Positions 51,917-60,915 of a stretch of 64,000 bases of DNA are shown here, one piece after another. Position 1 is the first letter of the stretch, and each line of letters opens with the position of its first letter. A program made the position numbers and the translations under genes. The notes under the pieces are model-generated. The model ran no database searches. It had not been told where the DNA came from and was given only the letters and a program-made list of their open reading frames with translations. Source of the DNA: Treponema pedis (lineage in GTDB: Bacteria; Spirochaetota; Spirochaetia; Treponematales; Treponemataceae); contig NZ_CP045670.1 in the NCBI RefSeq assembly GCF_017161325.1, positions 1,667,367 through 1,731,366 of the forward strand, in the 5' to 3' direction.

Positions 51917-54682
51917 ATGAAAATTAATTTTAGTAAACTGTTTTTTGCCGCCGCTTTTTCTGCGGCTGCCGCATCTGACGGCCAATTGCTTGTGCATAAA
52001 ACCGAATACTTTGATATTATTTATGCAAAAAAGTCGGAATCGGCCGCCGCTTTGATTGCGGAGTATGCGGATTCTTATGCGGAAGAGATTTCTTCCCGTC
52101 TTAATCGTGAAAAACCTCCCAAGCGTATGCCCGTATATATAATTTCCGATAAAGAAGATTTAAACGGATATTTTACCTCTTCCCCGTACAGTAGGATTGT
52201 TCTTTACGATACCTTGCCCGGCGAGGGACAGCTGTCCAATTTTAATGACGTTATTCTTAAAGTCTTTTATCACGAGCTTACACATGCAATTTCTCTTAAA
52301 TACCTCTTTCCTCTTTTACCTCTTTCGTTTAAAGAAGGCGTTGCGGTGCTTTTTGAAAGTTCGGACGGAACGCAGGGCAGATTGCACGACCCGTTAATTT
52401 ATCACCACTTAATGCAGGGAAGGATTGACGGTGTAAGCCCTTCATGGCAGCAGGCCGCTGACAGAAGAGATATATATCCCGGAGCTTTTTGGGGTTACTT
52501 GTACGGGGCGGTCTTTGCGGATTATCTTCAGAAAATTTACGGAATGGAAACTTATGCAAAGTACTGGCACAGCTCTTTTAATCTTTTTCCTATGGATAAG
52601 ACAAAAAAGATATTTAATAAAAAACTGACGGTTCTTTGGGATAATTTTATAGATTCCATTTATTTTCCTCAGGAAGTGCAAGTACCTATGCCGTCGATTA
52701 AAGGAAAAAATAAGTCCGGCTTTAATGTTACAGCGGCAAATAAAAACGGATTTGCCTGTTTTGACTTTGCTCAAAAGGAAGTTCTTTTTTATAATGCTGA
52801 AGATGTTTCGGGAAAACTTAAAAAACTTTTTAACGCCAATTCCTCTCTTTCAAATTTAAGTTTTTCTCAAGACGGGAACTATCTTTTAGTAACGGACCTT
52901 ATCCGAACCGTAAAGGGAGAAAAACACAGAGCCGTAATTTTCGATATGAAAGCGGGAAAGTTTTTGGATAAAAAATATTTTTCTATTCGTGATGCGGCTT
53001 TTTGCGGAAACAATAAAATATGCGGAGTGGAAGTTGGAGGACAATTTTCGCAGCTGATTGTATTGGATTATTCTACCGGCAATAAAGATATTCTTTTTTC
53101 CGCAGGCCCCGGTAAATCTTATTCCGTAATTTGTAATCCGGTTTTTGCAGGAGAAAATAAAATCGCTTTTATAGCAGGAAACGGTCTTAAGCGCGATATT
53201 TTAATATTGGATACGGTTTCAGGAGAAATTAAAAAACTTGAATTTGAACAGCCTCTTCATGCAATCCGTTATTTGCAGACAAATAACTCTTCGGAAGAGC
53301 CCGTACTTACTTTTTCGTGGGCTGAGAAAAATATGCTTTACCGTTCGGCTTTTTATAATGTAAAAACGAACACTCTTAAAGTTTTGCAAAAAGATATTTC
53401 AGGAGGAACTTTTTTCCCCGTTGTGCTTTCAAAACCCGGCTTTGAAGAGATTTTTTATGTAGGTATGCATGCAAAATATAATTCTCTTTATAAAATAAAG
53501 GAAAAGGAATTTAAAGAAAGGGCTTCCGCTTTAAAGCCTTTTACTGCGGAAAATGCCGCTCCTTTGAGCAAGGCTCCCGATGTCGGAATATTGAAGCAAA
53601 AAAAATATAATTATTTTTCATGGCTTTGGAAGGTTTCTCCGAGTCCCGTAATAAAAATGCCTCCTAATTTTAAAAAACTCGGACAGTCGGGGCTCGGCAT
53701 AAAGTTATCGGGTCTTGATGCTTCCGAACTTTTGAGTTTTTCATTTTCTTCCGTTTTTTATTTTAAACCGTTTTTTTATCAACCGGAATTTGAGTTTAAG
53801 GTAAATTCCAAACCTGCAAATTTTAAAGTTAATGTTTATGATATAAACAACGGGTTTAGATACAGAAGAACGGGAATTACTTTAGGAACGGAAGCGGTTA
53901 TTCCTACCGAATCCGTTTACGGTAATTTTCTTTTAAATGCCGGAGCTTCTTTTGAAACTTTTGCATTTTATCCCGAAGATTTCGGAACTGAAAAAACGCT
54001 TTATAAATATAAATTGGGGCAGCCTGTCATATCCGAAGAATTTGCCGCAGGTTATTCATATAAAAAGATAAAACAAAGACTTGCAACGGATTTTTTTGCA
54101 CAGGATATTTCCGCCGCCGAAGTTATTTTAGGTGTAAAACACGGTATTCATCTTAATTCAAAAACCAATGCTGTTGTCGTTCAAGCTCTTGCAAATTTTA
54201 ACACGCCAGTTGTACCGCTAAATTTAAAGTTAAGTTCTTATGCGGGATTTAATGCATATTTAAATCCTAAACAAAACCGATATGCGTTTTTCGGAAACAG
54301 CGCTTTTGTAGGAATGAATTGTTTCCTGCCCGGAATGCCCGAATATGAAAAAGCCTCCAAAAAAGAGGGAAATAAAAACGGTAAAATTGCTTACGGTTTC
54401 GGCTTTGACGGAGAACTTACTCTTTTCAGTTATGAAATACAAACGGGAAGTTTTTGGCTTCCTATATTTTATAACCGTCTTAATTTAAGTGCCGGATACA
54501 GAAATGTCGTTAATTTTTTAAGCGCTTCTTCGAAGACAAAACCGGATTTTTATCAGTCTTTGTACGGAAGACTTACGCTTAGAATAAGCGGAGCGGCTAC
54601 TATAGGAATTGAGTATGCCCATCCTATTGAAAAGGGTGTTAAATTCGGCAGATTCGATGCGGTATTTAATGTAAGGTTTTAA
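51917..54682 (+). CDS. Exported metallopeptidase-like protein with propeller and beta-barrel-like C terminus
   Basis: A 921-residue protein with a signal peptide (KINFSKLFFAAAFSAAAASD). Residues about 30-250 are a gluzincin-like region: VFYHELTHAISLKYLFP holds a HExxH-type zinc motif and FKEGVAVLFES a third ligand Glu. Residues about 260-560 have repeated strands (LSFSQDGNYLLVTD, NPVFAGENKIAFIAGNG) like a TolB-type propeller. The last part is rich in alternating aromatic strands and ends GRFDAVFNVRF with a terminal Phe, as in outer-membrane barrels. It may be a surface or periplasmic peptidase. The exact family is not known to me. Confidence 0.6.
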   Translation: MKINFSKLFFAAAFSAAAASDGQLLVHKTEYFDIIYAKKSESAAALIAEYADSYAEEISSRLNREKPPKRMPVYIISDKEDLNGYFTSSPYSRIVLYDTLPGEGQLSNFNDVILKVFYHELTHAISLKYLFPLLPLSFKEGVAVLFESSDGTQGRLHDPLIYHHLMQGRIDGVSPSWQQAADRRDIYPGAFWGYLYGAVFADYLQKIYGMETYAKYWHSSFNLFPMDKTKKIFNKKLTVLWDNFIDSIYFPQEVQVPMPSIKGKNKSGFNVTAANKNGFACFDFAQKEVLFYNAEDVSGKLKKLFNANSSLSNLSFSQDGNYLLVTDLIRTVKGEKHRAVIFDMKAGKFLDKKYFSIRDAAFCGNNKICGVEVGGQFSQLIVLDYSTGNKDILFSAGPGKSYSVICNPVFAGENKIAFIAGNGLKRDILILDTVSGEIKKLEFEQPLHAIRYLQTNNSSEEPVLTFSWAEKNMLYRSAFYNVKTNTLKVLQKDISGGTFFPVVLSKPGFEEIFYVGMHAKYNSLYKIKEKEFKERASALKPFTAENAAPLSKAPDVGILKQKKYNYFSWLWKVSPSPVIKMPPNFKKLGQSGLGIKLSGLDASELLSFSFSSVFYFKPFFYQPEFEFKVNSKPANFKVNVYDINNGFRYRRTGITLGTEAVIPTESVYGNFLLNAGASFETFAFYPEDFGTEKTLYKYKLGQPVISEEFAAGYSYKKIKQRLATDFFAQDISAAEVILGVKHGIHLNSKTNAVVVQALANFNTPVVPLNLKLSSYAGFNAYLNPKQNRYAFFGNSAFVGMNCFLPGMPEYEKASKKEGNKNGKIAYGFGFDGELTLFSYEIQTGSFWLPIFYNRLNLSAGYRNVVNFLSASSKTKPDFYQSLYGRLTLRISGAATIGIEYAHPIEKGVKFGRFDAVFNVRF

Positions 54683-54687
54683 AATTT

Positions 54688-54716
54688 AAGGCAGGGTAGA
54701 GCCCTGCCTTTTTTAT
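54688..54716. terminator. Bidirectional terminator
   Basis: AAGGCAGGG / CCCTGCCTT arms with a 5-base loop and T runs on both strands, between the converging HELTH-protein and plsC genes. Confidence 0.85.
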
Positions 54717-54735
54717 TTTGTCGATGAAATATTGT

Positions 54736-55485
54736 TTATTTTCCGCGCCATTTATCCAATTGTTCTTGAATTAAGGCTTTGCCCTCTTCAAGAATCTTAA
54801 GCTGTTCTTCTTTTGTTTTGGGGGCCTCATAGATTTTTAAAAGTTTTATTTTATATTCACCGTCTTTCAGATTTTGCGCAATACGCCTAATTGACGAGAT
54901 TTTCCAGCCGCCGTCTAAGGCAAAAACAGCCACAGGCATGGGAGAGGCATTTAATAAACGCCTGAACCCGGCAGCGTGAAAAGTTCCCAAATTTCCGTCT
55001 TTGGAGCGGGAGCCTTCCGGGAATATGACTGGGATTAAGTTATTCTTTCTTACATGCTCTGCAAATTTATCTACGGCTTTCATCGCCTGCGTAGGGCTCC
55101 CCGTGCGTTGAACCAAACAATGTTTTCCGCTTTTTAACATTGCCGAAACCAAAGGAACATGATTTCCCAATTCTTTTTTTGCGACAAATCTAAGGCGCGG
55201 CCCGTTATAATAGCGCATATGAACTACGATATCTAAAAGACTTTGATGATTTGAAATTGCAAGATATTGTTCCGGAAGCTGCCCTGTTAAACCGTAGTCT
55301 CCTTTAAACCTAAAATTGACAAATTGTTTTAATACCGCAAATACTAATCTCGGAGCGGGTTTTACGATAACCTCGCTGTTTACCCAATCGCATGCCTTCC
55401 TATAAACGGAATAACAAAAGCCTATTACAACGGCCCTCCATGCGAGCATAACAAAACAGCACAAAATAGCAAGAATTGCCTTCAT
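54736..55485 (-). CDS. plsC: 1-acyl-sn-glycerol-3-phosphate acyltransferase
   Basis: A 249-residue PlsC family acyltransferase. Motif I is SNHQSLLDIV (His-x4-Asp), then LRFVAKKELGNHVPLV, and motif III is FPEGSRSKDGNLG; motif IV MPVAVFALDGGW follows. An N-terminal hydrophobic stretch anchors it in the membrane. It makes phosphatidic acid for phospholipid synthesis. AGGAG precedes the ATG. Confidence 0.88.
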   Translation of the reverse strand: MKAILAILCCFVMLAWRAVVIGFCYSVYRKACDWVNSEVIVKPAPRLVFAVLKQFVNFRFKGDYGLTGQLPEQYLAISNHQSLLDIVVHMRYYNGPRLRFVAKKELGNHVPLVSAMLKSGKHCLVQRTGSPTQAMKAVDKFAEHVRKNNLIPVIFPEGSRSKDGNLGTFHAAGFRRLLNASPMPVAVFALDGGWKISSIRRIAQNLKDGEYKIKLLKIYEAPKTKEEQLKILEEGKALIQEQLDKWRGK

Positions 55486-55576
55486 AAATTCTCCTAATAA
55501 TTTTCTAAAATAAACAATGGCAGCAGACCTGCTTACCTTAAATCCTATAAAACCTTTTATTTATAATGAATAGGAA

Positions 55577-57718
55577 TTATCCGTTATTATACAAAAAATC
55601 TTCTATTTTGTTCAATATGTCTTTTGTGGGAGCAAAGCATTGAATTGTTTTGGGGATACTTTTAATAAAAATTTCACCGTAACGTTTTACTAAAATCCGC
55701 TTGTCCAAAACGGTAACAATGCCTCTGTCGGTATTGGAACGCATTAAGCGCCCGAACCCCTGCCTGAATTGTACAACCGCTTCGGGCACGCTTAGCTGCA
55801 TAAAGGAATTTCCGCCTGATTTTTCTATTAAGGCGGAACGTGCATGAAAAATAGGCTCCGTCGGAACGGAGAAGGGGAGTTTTACTAAAATGACATGCGA
55901 AAGAGATTCTCCCGGAACATCAACGCCCGCCCAAAAAGAAGTTGTTGCAAAAAGGCAGCTTGAAATATCTTCTTTAAATTTATTTAAAAGTCTCATTCTG
56001 TCATCTTCACCCTGTTGCAAAATACAAATATTGTCCGTAATGTTCATGCGGACATATTCGCAAGTTTTTTTTAAGGATTCGTAAGATGTAAACAGGACAA
56101 GGGTTTTTCCTTGCGTTATTTCCAAAAGAGATAAAACCTTTTTGTTTATGTTTTCCTGAAATTCCGCTTCATCGGGCATGGGCATATCTGCCGGAATATT
56201 AAAGACTACGTTGCTTTCATAAGGAAAGGGTGATTGAAAATAATCCGTAAAGACTTTTTTGTCGTGAAAGTCTTTTAAACCGTTTCTGCCGAGCCAAAAA
56301 TCGAAGCTGTCGCCTATTTTTAATGTTGCCGAAACGCAAATAACCGAAGACATAGGCATAAATACCGAGCGTCTCATAATGGGTGCAAGAACAAGAGGGG
56401 TTTGAATAAAGCGTATTGCTTCGCCTTGACTAAGCTTTATTTTTTCAAACCAAAAGACCTCATTGGGAAAATTTTGGCGGTTTAAAAAGTGTTCCATTAA
56501 AGCCGCCATGCTTTTTAAACGGCGTAAAATAACGAAGGCATCGCGGCAGGCGGTGTCCAAGTCTTCGTCTTTTTTTTCTTCATCAATATTGCTTATAATT
56601 GCTTCAAGTTTGATATTTAAGGTGCATATATTTTTATAAAAAACTTCTATCGAATTTAAAAGTTCGGCAACTTCATCGGAAGTAATTTGCATTAAGCTTT
56701 TTGCAATTGATGATTGTAAAATATTTGCAGCTTTTTCTTCAAGCAGGTTAAAGGATACGGCCGTTTGTTCAAGTAAATTAATTATTTCGGTAAATAACTT
56801 CGCTTCATTTGAAACTGCTGCGATTGTGTTTAATAAGCCTGTCTGTTTTCCGCGCCGTGAGCGATATAAAATATTTATTTGTTTATGTAAATTAAAGCGC
56901 GACAAGTCTTCCGAAAAAAAACTTCCTGCGGCTTCTTCTATTGTATGAGCTTCATCTATAATAAGGTTTTCGAAAGCGGGGAGTACGGCGGTGCCGGTGT
57001 AGCCGAATCCGTCCGCCCTCACCGCAAGGTCTGCAAAAAGAATATGATGATTGGCAATTAAAATTGAAGAGCTTTCCGCTTCGCGTTTCATTTTCATTAC
57101 AAAGCAGCCTGTAAAATAAGGGCATTTATTTGCAAGACAATTATCCGATTCGGAACACACTAAAGACCAAACCGAATCGCCGGGTAAAAATTCCAGTTCG
57201 GAACGGCTTCCTTCTTTTGCTTCCATTGCCCATTCTTTTATCTTTTCAAGTTCTTCCGTTCCCGAAGAAAATAAGTCGTTTTCCTGTAGACTTTGAGATA
57301 AACGCCGTAAACAAAGGAAGTTATGTCTTCCCTTGACTAAAATTGATTTTAAGTTTGTAAAATTTTCACCTAAAATTTTTTTTGCTGTAGGGACGTCCTT
57401 TTCTATCAATTGCTGTTGTAAATTTATTGTACCTGTAGAAATTACTACACGCTGTTTGTTTTGCTTTGCCCAAATCATTGCAGGTAAAAGATAGGCTAAA
57501 CTTTTTCCTACACCGGTACCGGCTTCAAAAACTCCTACGGCATTTTCATTAAAACAATTGGAAATTGCCTTTGTTAATTTTAATTGAGGAATACGCGGTT
57601 CGTAATTTTTAAAAAAGGAAGCGAAAGTTCCGTTTTCGTCAAGGAAGCCTGCCGTTTTATCAGGGTCTAACGGAAGTAATTCGGTATCGGTAAAAGTTTC
57701 TTCAATAAAATCATTCAT
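55577..57718 (-). CDS. DinG/XPD-family ATP-dependent helicase
   Basis: A 713-residue superfamily 2 helicase. Walker A is FEAGTGVGKSLAYLLPA, then VVISTGTINLQQQLIEKDV, the DEAH box LIIDEAHTIEEAAG, and VVQFRQGFGRLMRSNTDRG as motif VI. Four Cys (LCLRRLS, CSESDNCLANKCPYFTGC) fit the iron-sulfur cluster of DinG/XPD helicases. It unwinds DNA or RNA-DNA hybrids, probably in repair. A large helical insert lies at about residues 300-400. It has no exonuclease domain. Confidence 0.88.
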   Translation of the reverse strand: MNDFIEETFTDTELLPLDPDKTAGFLDENGTFASFFKNYEPRIPQLKLTKAISNCFNENAVGVFEAGTGVGKSLAYLLPAMIWAKQNKQRVVISTGTINLQQQLIEKDVPTAKKILGENFTNLKSILVKGRHNFLCLRRLSQSLQENDLFSSGTEELEKIKEWAMEAKEGSRSELEFLPGDSVWSLVCSESDNCLANKCPYFTGCFVMKMKREAESSSILIANHHILFADLAVRADGFGYTGTAVLPAFENLIIDEAHTIEEAAGSFFSEDLSRFNLHKQINILYRSRRGKQTGLLNTIAAVSNEAKLFTEIINLLEQTAVSFNLLEEKAANILQSSIAKSLMQITSDEVAELLNSIEVFYKNICTLNIKLEAIISNIDEEKKDEDLDTACRDAFVILRRLKSMAALMEHFLNRQNFPNEVFWFEKIKLSQGEAIRFIQTPLVLAPIMRRSVFMPMSSVICVSATLKIGDSFDFWLGRNGLKDFHDKKVFTDYFQSPFPYESNVVFNIPADMPMPDEAEFQENINKKVLSLLEITQGKTLVLFTSYESLKKTCEYVRMNITDNICILQQGEDDRMRLLNKFKEDISSCLFATTSFWAGVDVPGESLSHVILVKLPFSVPTEPIFHARSALIEKSGGNSFMQLSVPEAVVQFRQGFGRLMRSNTDRGIVTVLDKRILVKRYGEIFIKSIPKTIQCFAPTKDILNKIEDFLYNNG

Positions 57719-57797
57719 AATAATTACGCTTATCGTTCCGGAAGTTTTGCCGTATAAATTCTTAAACCTTATAGTTTATTGTCTTCCCGTTTTACAA

Positions 57798-58715
57798 TTA
57801 AAATGAATTTTTAGAAAACGGAGAGCCTATCCAAACGCCTTCGCCTCCCAAATATTCTTTTTGCCTGCCTTCAATTAAAAATCTGACGTTTTCTACAGTT
57901 GAAAATTCACAGGCGGTAAACACGATTTGAGCCAGCTGTGCATAATAAGCTTCTATTCCGTATCTGTTAAACTGAAATTCTTCGCTTAAATTTATAAAAG
58001 CGGTTCCGTTTTTTACATAAGCGGAAAGAAGTTTTGTTTCAGGAGGAATAAAGGAGCGAAGACCGTTTTTCGCTTCTTCGTTTGACGTGCCCTTTAATAA
58101 AACTTTTAATGTTTCCGTCATAGGAGAATCGGTTTTCGGGATTTGCCGTATAACCTGTTTGCGTACTATTTTTCCGTCAGCCTCTACTTGAACGAAAAAA
58201 ACGGAACGGCTTTCGGTTTGACGGCTTTTATCTTCGGTTTTAGGTTTAAAATTTTGCTCTTTGACGGGGCTTTCCTGTTTTGAGGTGCTTACAGGCTTTG
58301 TTTTCACATTTTTTTCTTGTGTTTTGGTTATATTTTCCGTTTTTTTTGCAGTTTCGGTTTTTAAAATATTCCCTTGAGGATTTTTTTCAGTCTTTTTAAC
58401 TTTAGACTTATCGGTTGTGTCTGCATCTGTAGAAGTATTTGAAGTTTCCGCTGTTTCAGGCTCATCTTTGTAGGCGCTGCCGTCTCCCTGTGTTTCAGCG
58501 GTTATTTTTTCTATTTCATTTTGAATTTCCATTAAGTCGGCTTCCGTATTTAACTCTTCTTTTTCGGTTTTTTGAAAAATTTTTTTAGCGTTTGTTTTTT
58601 CCAATACGGAACGTATATTGTTTTTGTTAATAAAAAACAATAAAGCGACAAGTAAAATAAATGCAACCCAAAAGAACCAGCCTAAAGAAGCCCTTTTATT
58701 ATTTTTATCGGACAT
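57798..58715 (-). CDS. GerMN domain protein
   Basis: A 305-residue protein with one N-terminal membrane helix (LGWFFWVAFILLVALLFFIN), a long Lys/Glu/Thr-rich linker (about residues 45-185) and a C-terminal GerMN domain (about 190-300: SPMTETLKVLLKGTSNEEAK, PPETKLLSAYVKNGTAFINL, SEEF, TVENVRFLIEG). GerMN domains occur in spore germination GerM but also in treponemes, where they probably act in the periplasm near the cell wall. Confidence 0.78.
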   Translation of the reverse strand: MSDKNNKRASLGWFFWVAFILLVALLFFINKNNIRSVLEKTNAKKIFQKTEKEELNTEADLMEIQNEIEKITAETQGDGSAYKDEPETAETSNTSTDADTTDKSKVKKTEKNPQGNILKTETAKKTENITKTQEKNVKTKPVSTSKQESPVKEQNFKPKTEDKSRQTESRSVFFVQVEADGKIVRKQVIRQIPKTDSPMTETLKVLLKGTSNEEAKNGLRSFIPPETKLLSAYVKNGTAFINLSEEFQFNRYGIEAYYAQLAQIVFTACEFSTVENVRFLIEGRQKEYLGGEGVWIGSPFSKNSF

Positions 58716-58794
58716 AGCCTTATAATAATATATTTAAGAAAAAAATACTATAGCATTTTTTAAAAAATTAAGATAAAAATTTAAAACGGCTTTA

Positions 58795-58985
58795 AGATAT
58801 CGATACTTATTTTTGCGGTATGTAAAGAGGAGGTACTTACAGGCGGTAACTACGATTAAATTTAAATAATTTTTTCGCTAAAGCGGAAAAAATGATAAAC
58901 CGTAAAGATTGGTCTTGACAGCGGCGGAAAGATATGAGAGAATTGGAGAAAGAAGGCGAGGGAATAAGTTACGGCTATACCTTGT
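58795..58985 (+). repeat. Start of the right-hand Rhs array, linker J
   Basis: Intergenic region between the GerMN gene and the first Rhs fragment. It contains a TTTTTTCGCT..AGCGGAAAAAA hairpin (about 58870-58893) and a short open stretch, ELEKEGEGISYGYTLFGKG, which looks like a different small Rhs core piece. It does not carry the TAACTATC start of the other linkers. Confidence 0.4.
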
Positions 58986-59421
58986 TTGGAAAGGGAAGGA
59001 GCGGAGGGAACTGCACCGGGAATAGATAAGTTACCGTTCAGATTTACGGGGAAAGAGCTTGACGAGGAAACGGGATTATACTATTATGGAGCTAGGTATC
59101 TTGATCCGAAATATTCGAGGTGGCTGAGTGGAGACCCTGCACTAGGTGAGTACATACCCAAAGCACCGATAGATGATGAAGCTAAAAAGCATAACGAAAA
59201 CCTGCCGGGAATAGGTGGGGTGTTTAATACCGTCAATCTACATGTTTATCACTATGCGGGAAATAATCCGATTAAGTATGTGGATCCGGATGGAAGAAGC
59301 GATAGTAATATTTGGACTGTCAAATACAGCCGGAGCAAGTACAGGGGCATCAAATAATACCGGTATATTTATATCAATTCCTTTAAACGGGAAAGATATT
59401 TCTATATTTTTTAAAAAATAA
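58986..59421 (+). pseudogene. Rhs core fragment with a very short, frameshifted tip
   Basis: From about 59012 the frame reads TAPGIDKLPFRFTGKELDEE, TGLYYYGARYLDPKYSRWLS, then GDPALGEYIPK, APIDDEAKKHNENLPG and NNPIKYVDPDGR. After that it gives SDSNIWTVKYSRSKYRGIK and stops at 59357. The neighbouring frame reads GLSNTAGASTGASNNTGIF and ISIPLNGKDISIFFKK to a stop at 59421, which looks more like a real tip end. The tip body is mostly missing. It is probably a silent cassette. The 59422-59484 gap carries a ggaggt site for the next gene. Confidence 0.6.
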
Positions 59422-59484
59422 AGATATTGATGGATTATTAAATTATCTTAAAGAGAAAAACTTATTATCGCTGGAGGTGTAAAA

Positions 59485-59886
59485 ATGGAAGCAGTAAAAA
59501 TTATAGAAGGTCTTGTAATTATGATGTTTATATTTCCGTCATTAGCCGTAATAGTAACTATATTTCTTATGGTTTTTACACATATCTCTTTTCATCGTAC
59601 CGGACTTGCTTCTTCATTTTATGAAGCGGCTACAAAAGAGAAGGTATTTTTTGCAAAAAATGCGGTCTACAATGACGGGCTTATATCGTCTTCGTGGGCG
59701 AGGGGTAGGTTTATTATAAGATGGTGTTTAAATGAAGAATATGCAAAGGAAGATTCAATAGAAACACAAGAAATAAAACGAAAATTTTTTATTTTAAATA
59801 TGATGCAGCTGCTTTGTTTTCCATTATCCTTATTATGGATTTTGTTATGCTTAGTTACAATAGTTTTAACTTTTTTTCTTGTTTAA
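59485..59886 (+). CDS. Two-helix membrane protein, candidate immunity protein
   Basis: A 133-residue protein with an N-terminal membrane segment (about residues 8-32) and a C-terminal one (about 106-132), joined by a polar loop (FYEAATKEKVFFAKNAVYND, RGRFIIRWCLNEEY). No family recognised. It has a good GGAGGT site and follows an Rhs tip remnant, so an immunity role is likely by position. Confidence 0.5.
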   Translation: MEAVKIIEGLVIMMFIFPSLAVIVTIFLMVFTHISFHRTGLASSFYEAATKEKVFFAKNAVYNDGLISSSWARGRFIIRWCLNEEYAKEDSIETQEIKRKFFILNMMQLLCFPLSLLWILLCLVTIVLTFFLV

Positions 59887-60029
59887 AGCGTTATATAAAC
59901 ATTGTGAAATTTATAGTTACAGTTTAAAAAATATATATGAAGTATAATAAACAATGAAAACTAGGTGATCGTGTTGATTTTGTAATTGCCGGTAGTATTA
60001 ATCTTATTCCGTAGTAAAGGATGTGAAAA

Positions 60030-60389
60030 ATGAAAGATGAAATAGTAAAAATAATCAATGAATTTACACTAGGAAAACAAGAATATTTTCTTACAATACA
60101 ATATTTAGATAATATTTGTATGATAGAATCATATATAAAAAAAATTTCACTAACGCTGAGTGATGATGATTATTGGACTGAACCATATTTATATGGTGAT
60201 TATCGGATTATTGAAGATAACGGAACTTTAGCTTGGAATGTCCAATTTAATTCAGCAGTTATAGGAGAGAGAAATTTAAGCGATCTTTTGAAAGTAATGA
60301 ATGATATTTTTTTAGGAAAAAAAATTATGAAACCGGAAAATATTCTAAGACCTATGCATCCTGATGGAAATTATGGAAGAAAATTATAA
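60030..60389 (+). CDS. Small cytoplasmic protein, candidate immunity protein
   Basis: A 119-residue soluble protein with no signal peptide. It starts MKDEIVKIINEFTLGKQEYF and has SLTLSDDDYWTEPYLYGDYR and a C-terminal MHPDGNYGRKL. AAGGATGT lies 6 bases before the ATG. No family recognised. It is followed directly by linker copy H. It may be a second immunity gene of the module or an orphan one. Confidence 0.5.
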   Translation: MKDEIVKIINEFTLGKQEYFLTIQYLDNICMIESYIKKISLTLSDDDYWTEPYLYGDYRIIEDNGTLAWNVQFNSAVIGERNLSDLLKVMNDIFLGKKIMKPENILRPMHPDGNYGRKL

Positions 60390-60434
60390 TTTTTTATATA
60401 ATTTGAAATAATAAAATAATGTTATATAAAAACT

Positions 60435-60915
60435 ATGAAAGCAAAACTTAGCATTTATTTAAGCAGCCTAACTATCTCACATTTCGGACAGCGATTGAAA
60501 GGGAGCAAAAGCAATTTATAAAAATTGCTTTTGCTGTACATCTTTCCGCAGTAATTTCTGCGGAAAGATACCGAAGCGATAGCGAAGCCCTGAAAAGCGC
60601 GGTGCTCAATTTTGTTTTCTTCATAATATTGAAAAACAAAATTGAGCAGTCCGAAGCTCAAAGCTGCTTACGCCCCTTTGAGCTTCGAGTTTTGCCATTC
60701 GGCAAAACATCGGGGATTAAAGTTTTAAATTTTATGAATGCCCCCTTATCGGAGGTTTTTCCGCTTCTGGAAGGAAGCGGAAAAACAATGGCTTTTGAAA
60801 ATAGACATGTTGGATGCAAGGAGCGAGAAAAAATTAACCGCAGGCGTACTTTATGTACGTTGAGGATTAATTTTTTTGAAGCGACGCCGCAGACGGCGTG
60901 TATATTTTCAAAAGA
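60435..60915 (+). repeat. Rhs-array linker repeat, copy H, with three strong hairpins
   Basis: Starts with the common block (aaaacttagcatttattt, GCCTAACTATCTCAC, TTCGGACAGCGATTG). Then three perfect hairpins: 60504-60535 (14-bp stem), 60540-60569 (12-bp stem, ATCTTTCCGCAG arms) and 60603-60648 (16-bp stem, TGCTCAATTTTGTTTT arms). Later come TTTTGCC..GGCAAAA, CGTACTTTATGTACG and CGCCGCAGACGGCG. The block about 60797-60915 is related to copies F and I. A plus-strand frame runs through it into the Rhs core. Confidence 0.75.

Noticed and set aside
60455..60661. Minus-strand frames in linkers H and I (also 63190-63390) that resemble each other
   Set aside because: They lie on perfect hairpins shared by both linkers, so the likeness comes from the repeat. 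The two encoded proteins end differently where the linkers diverge.
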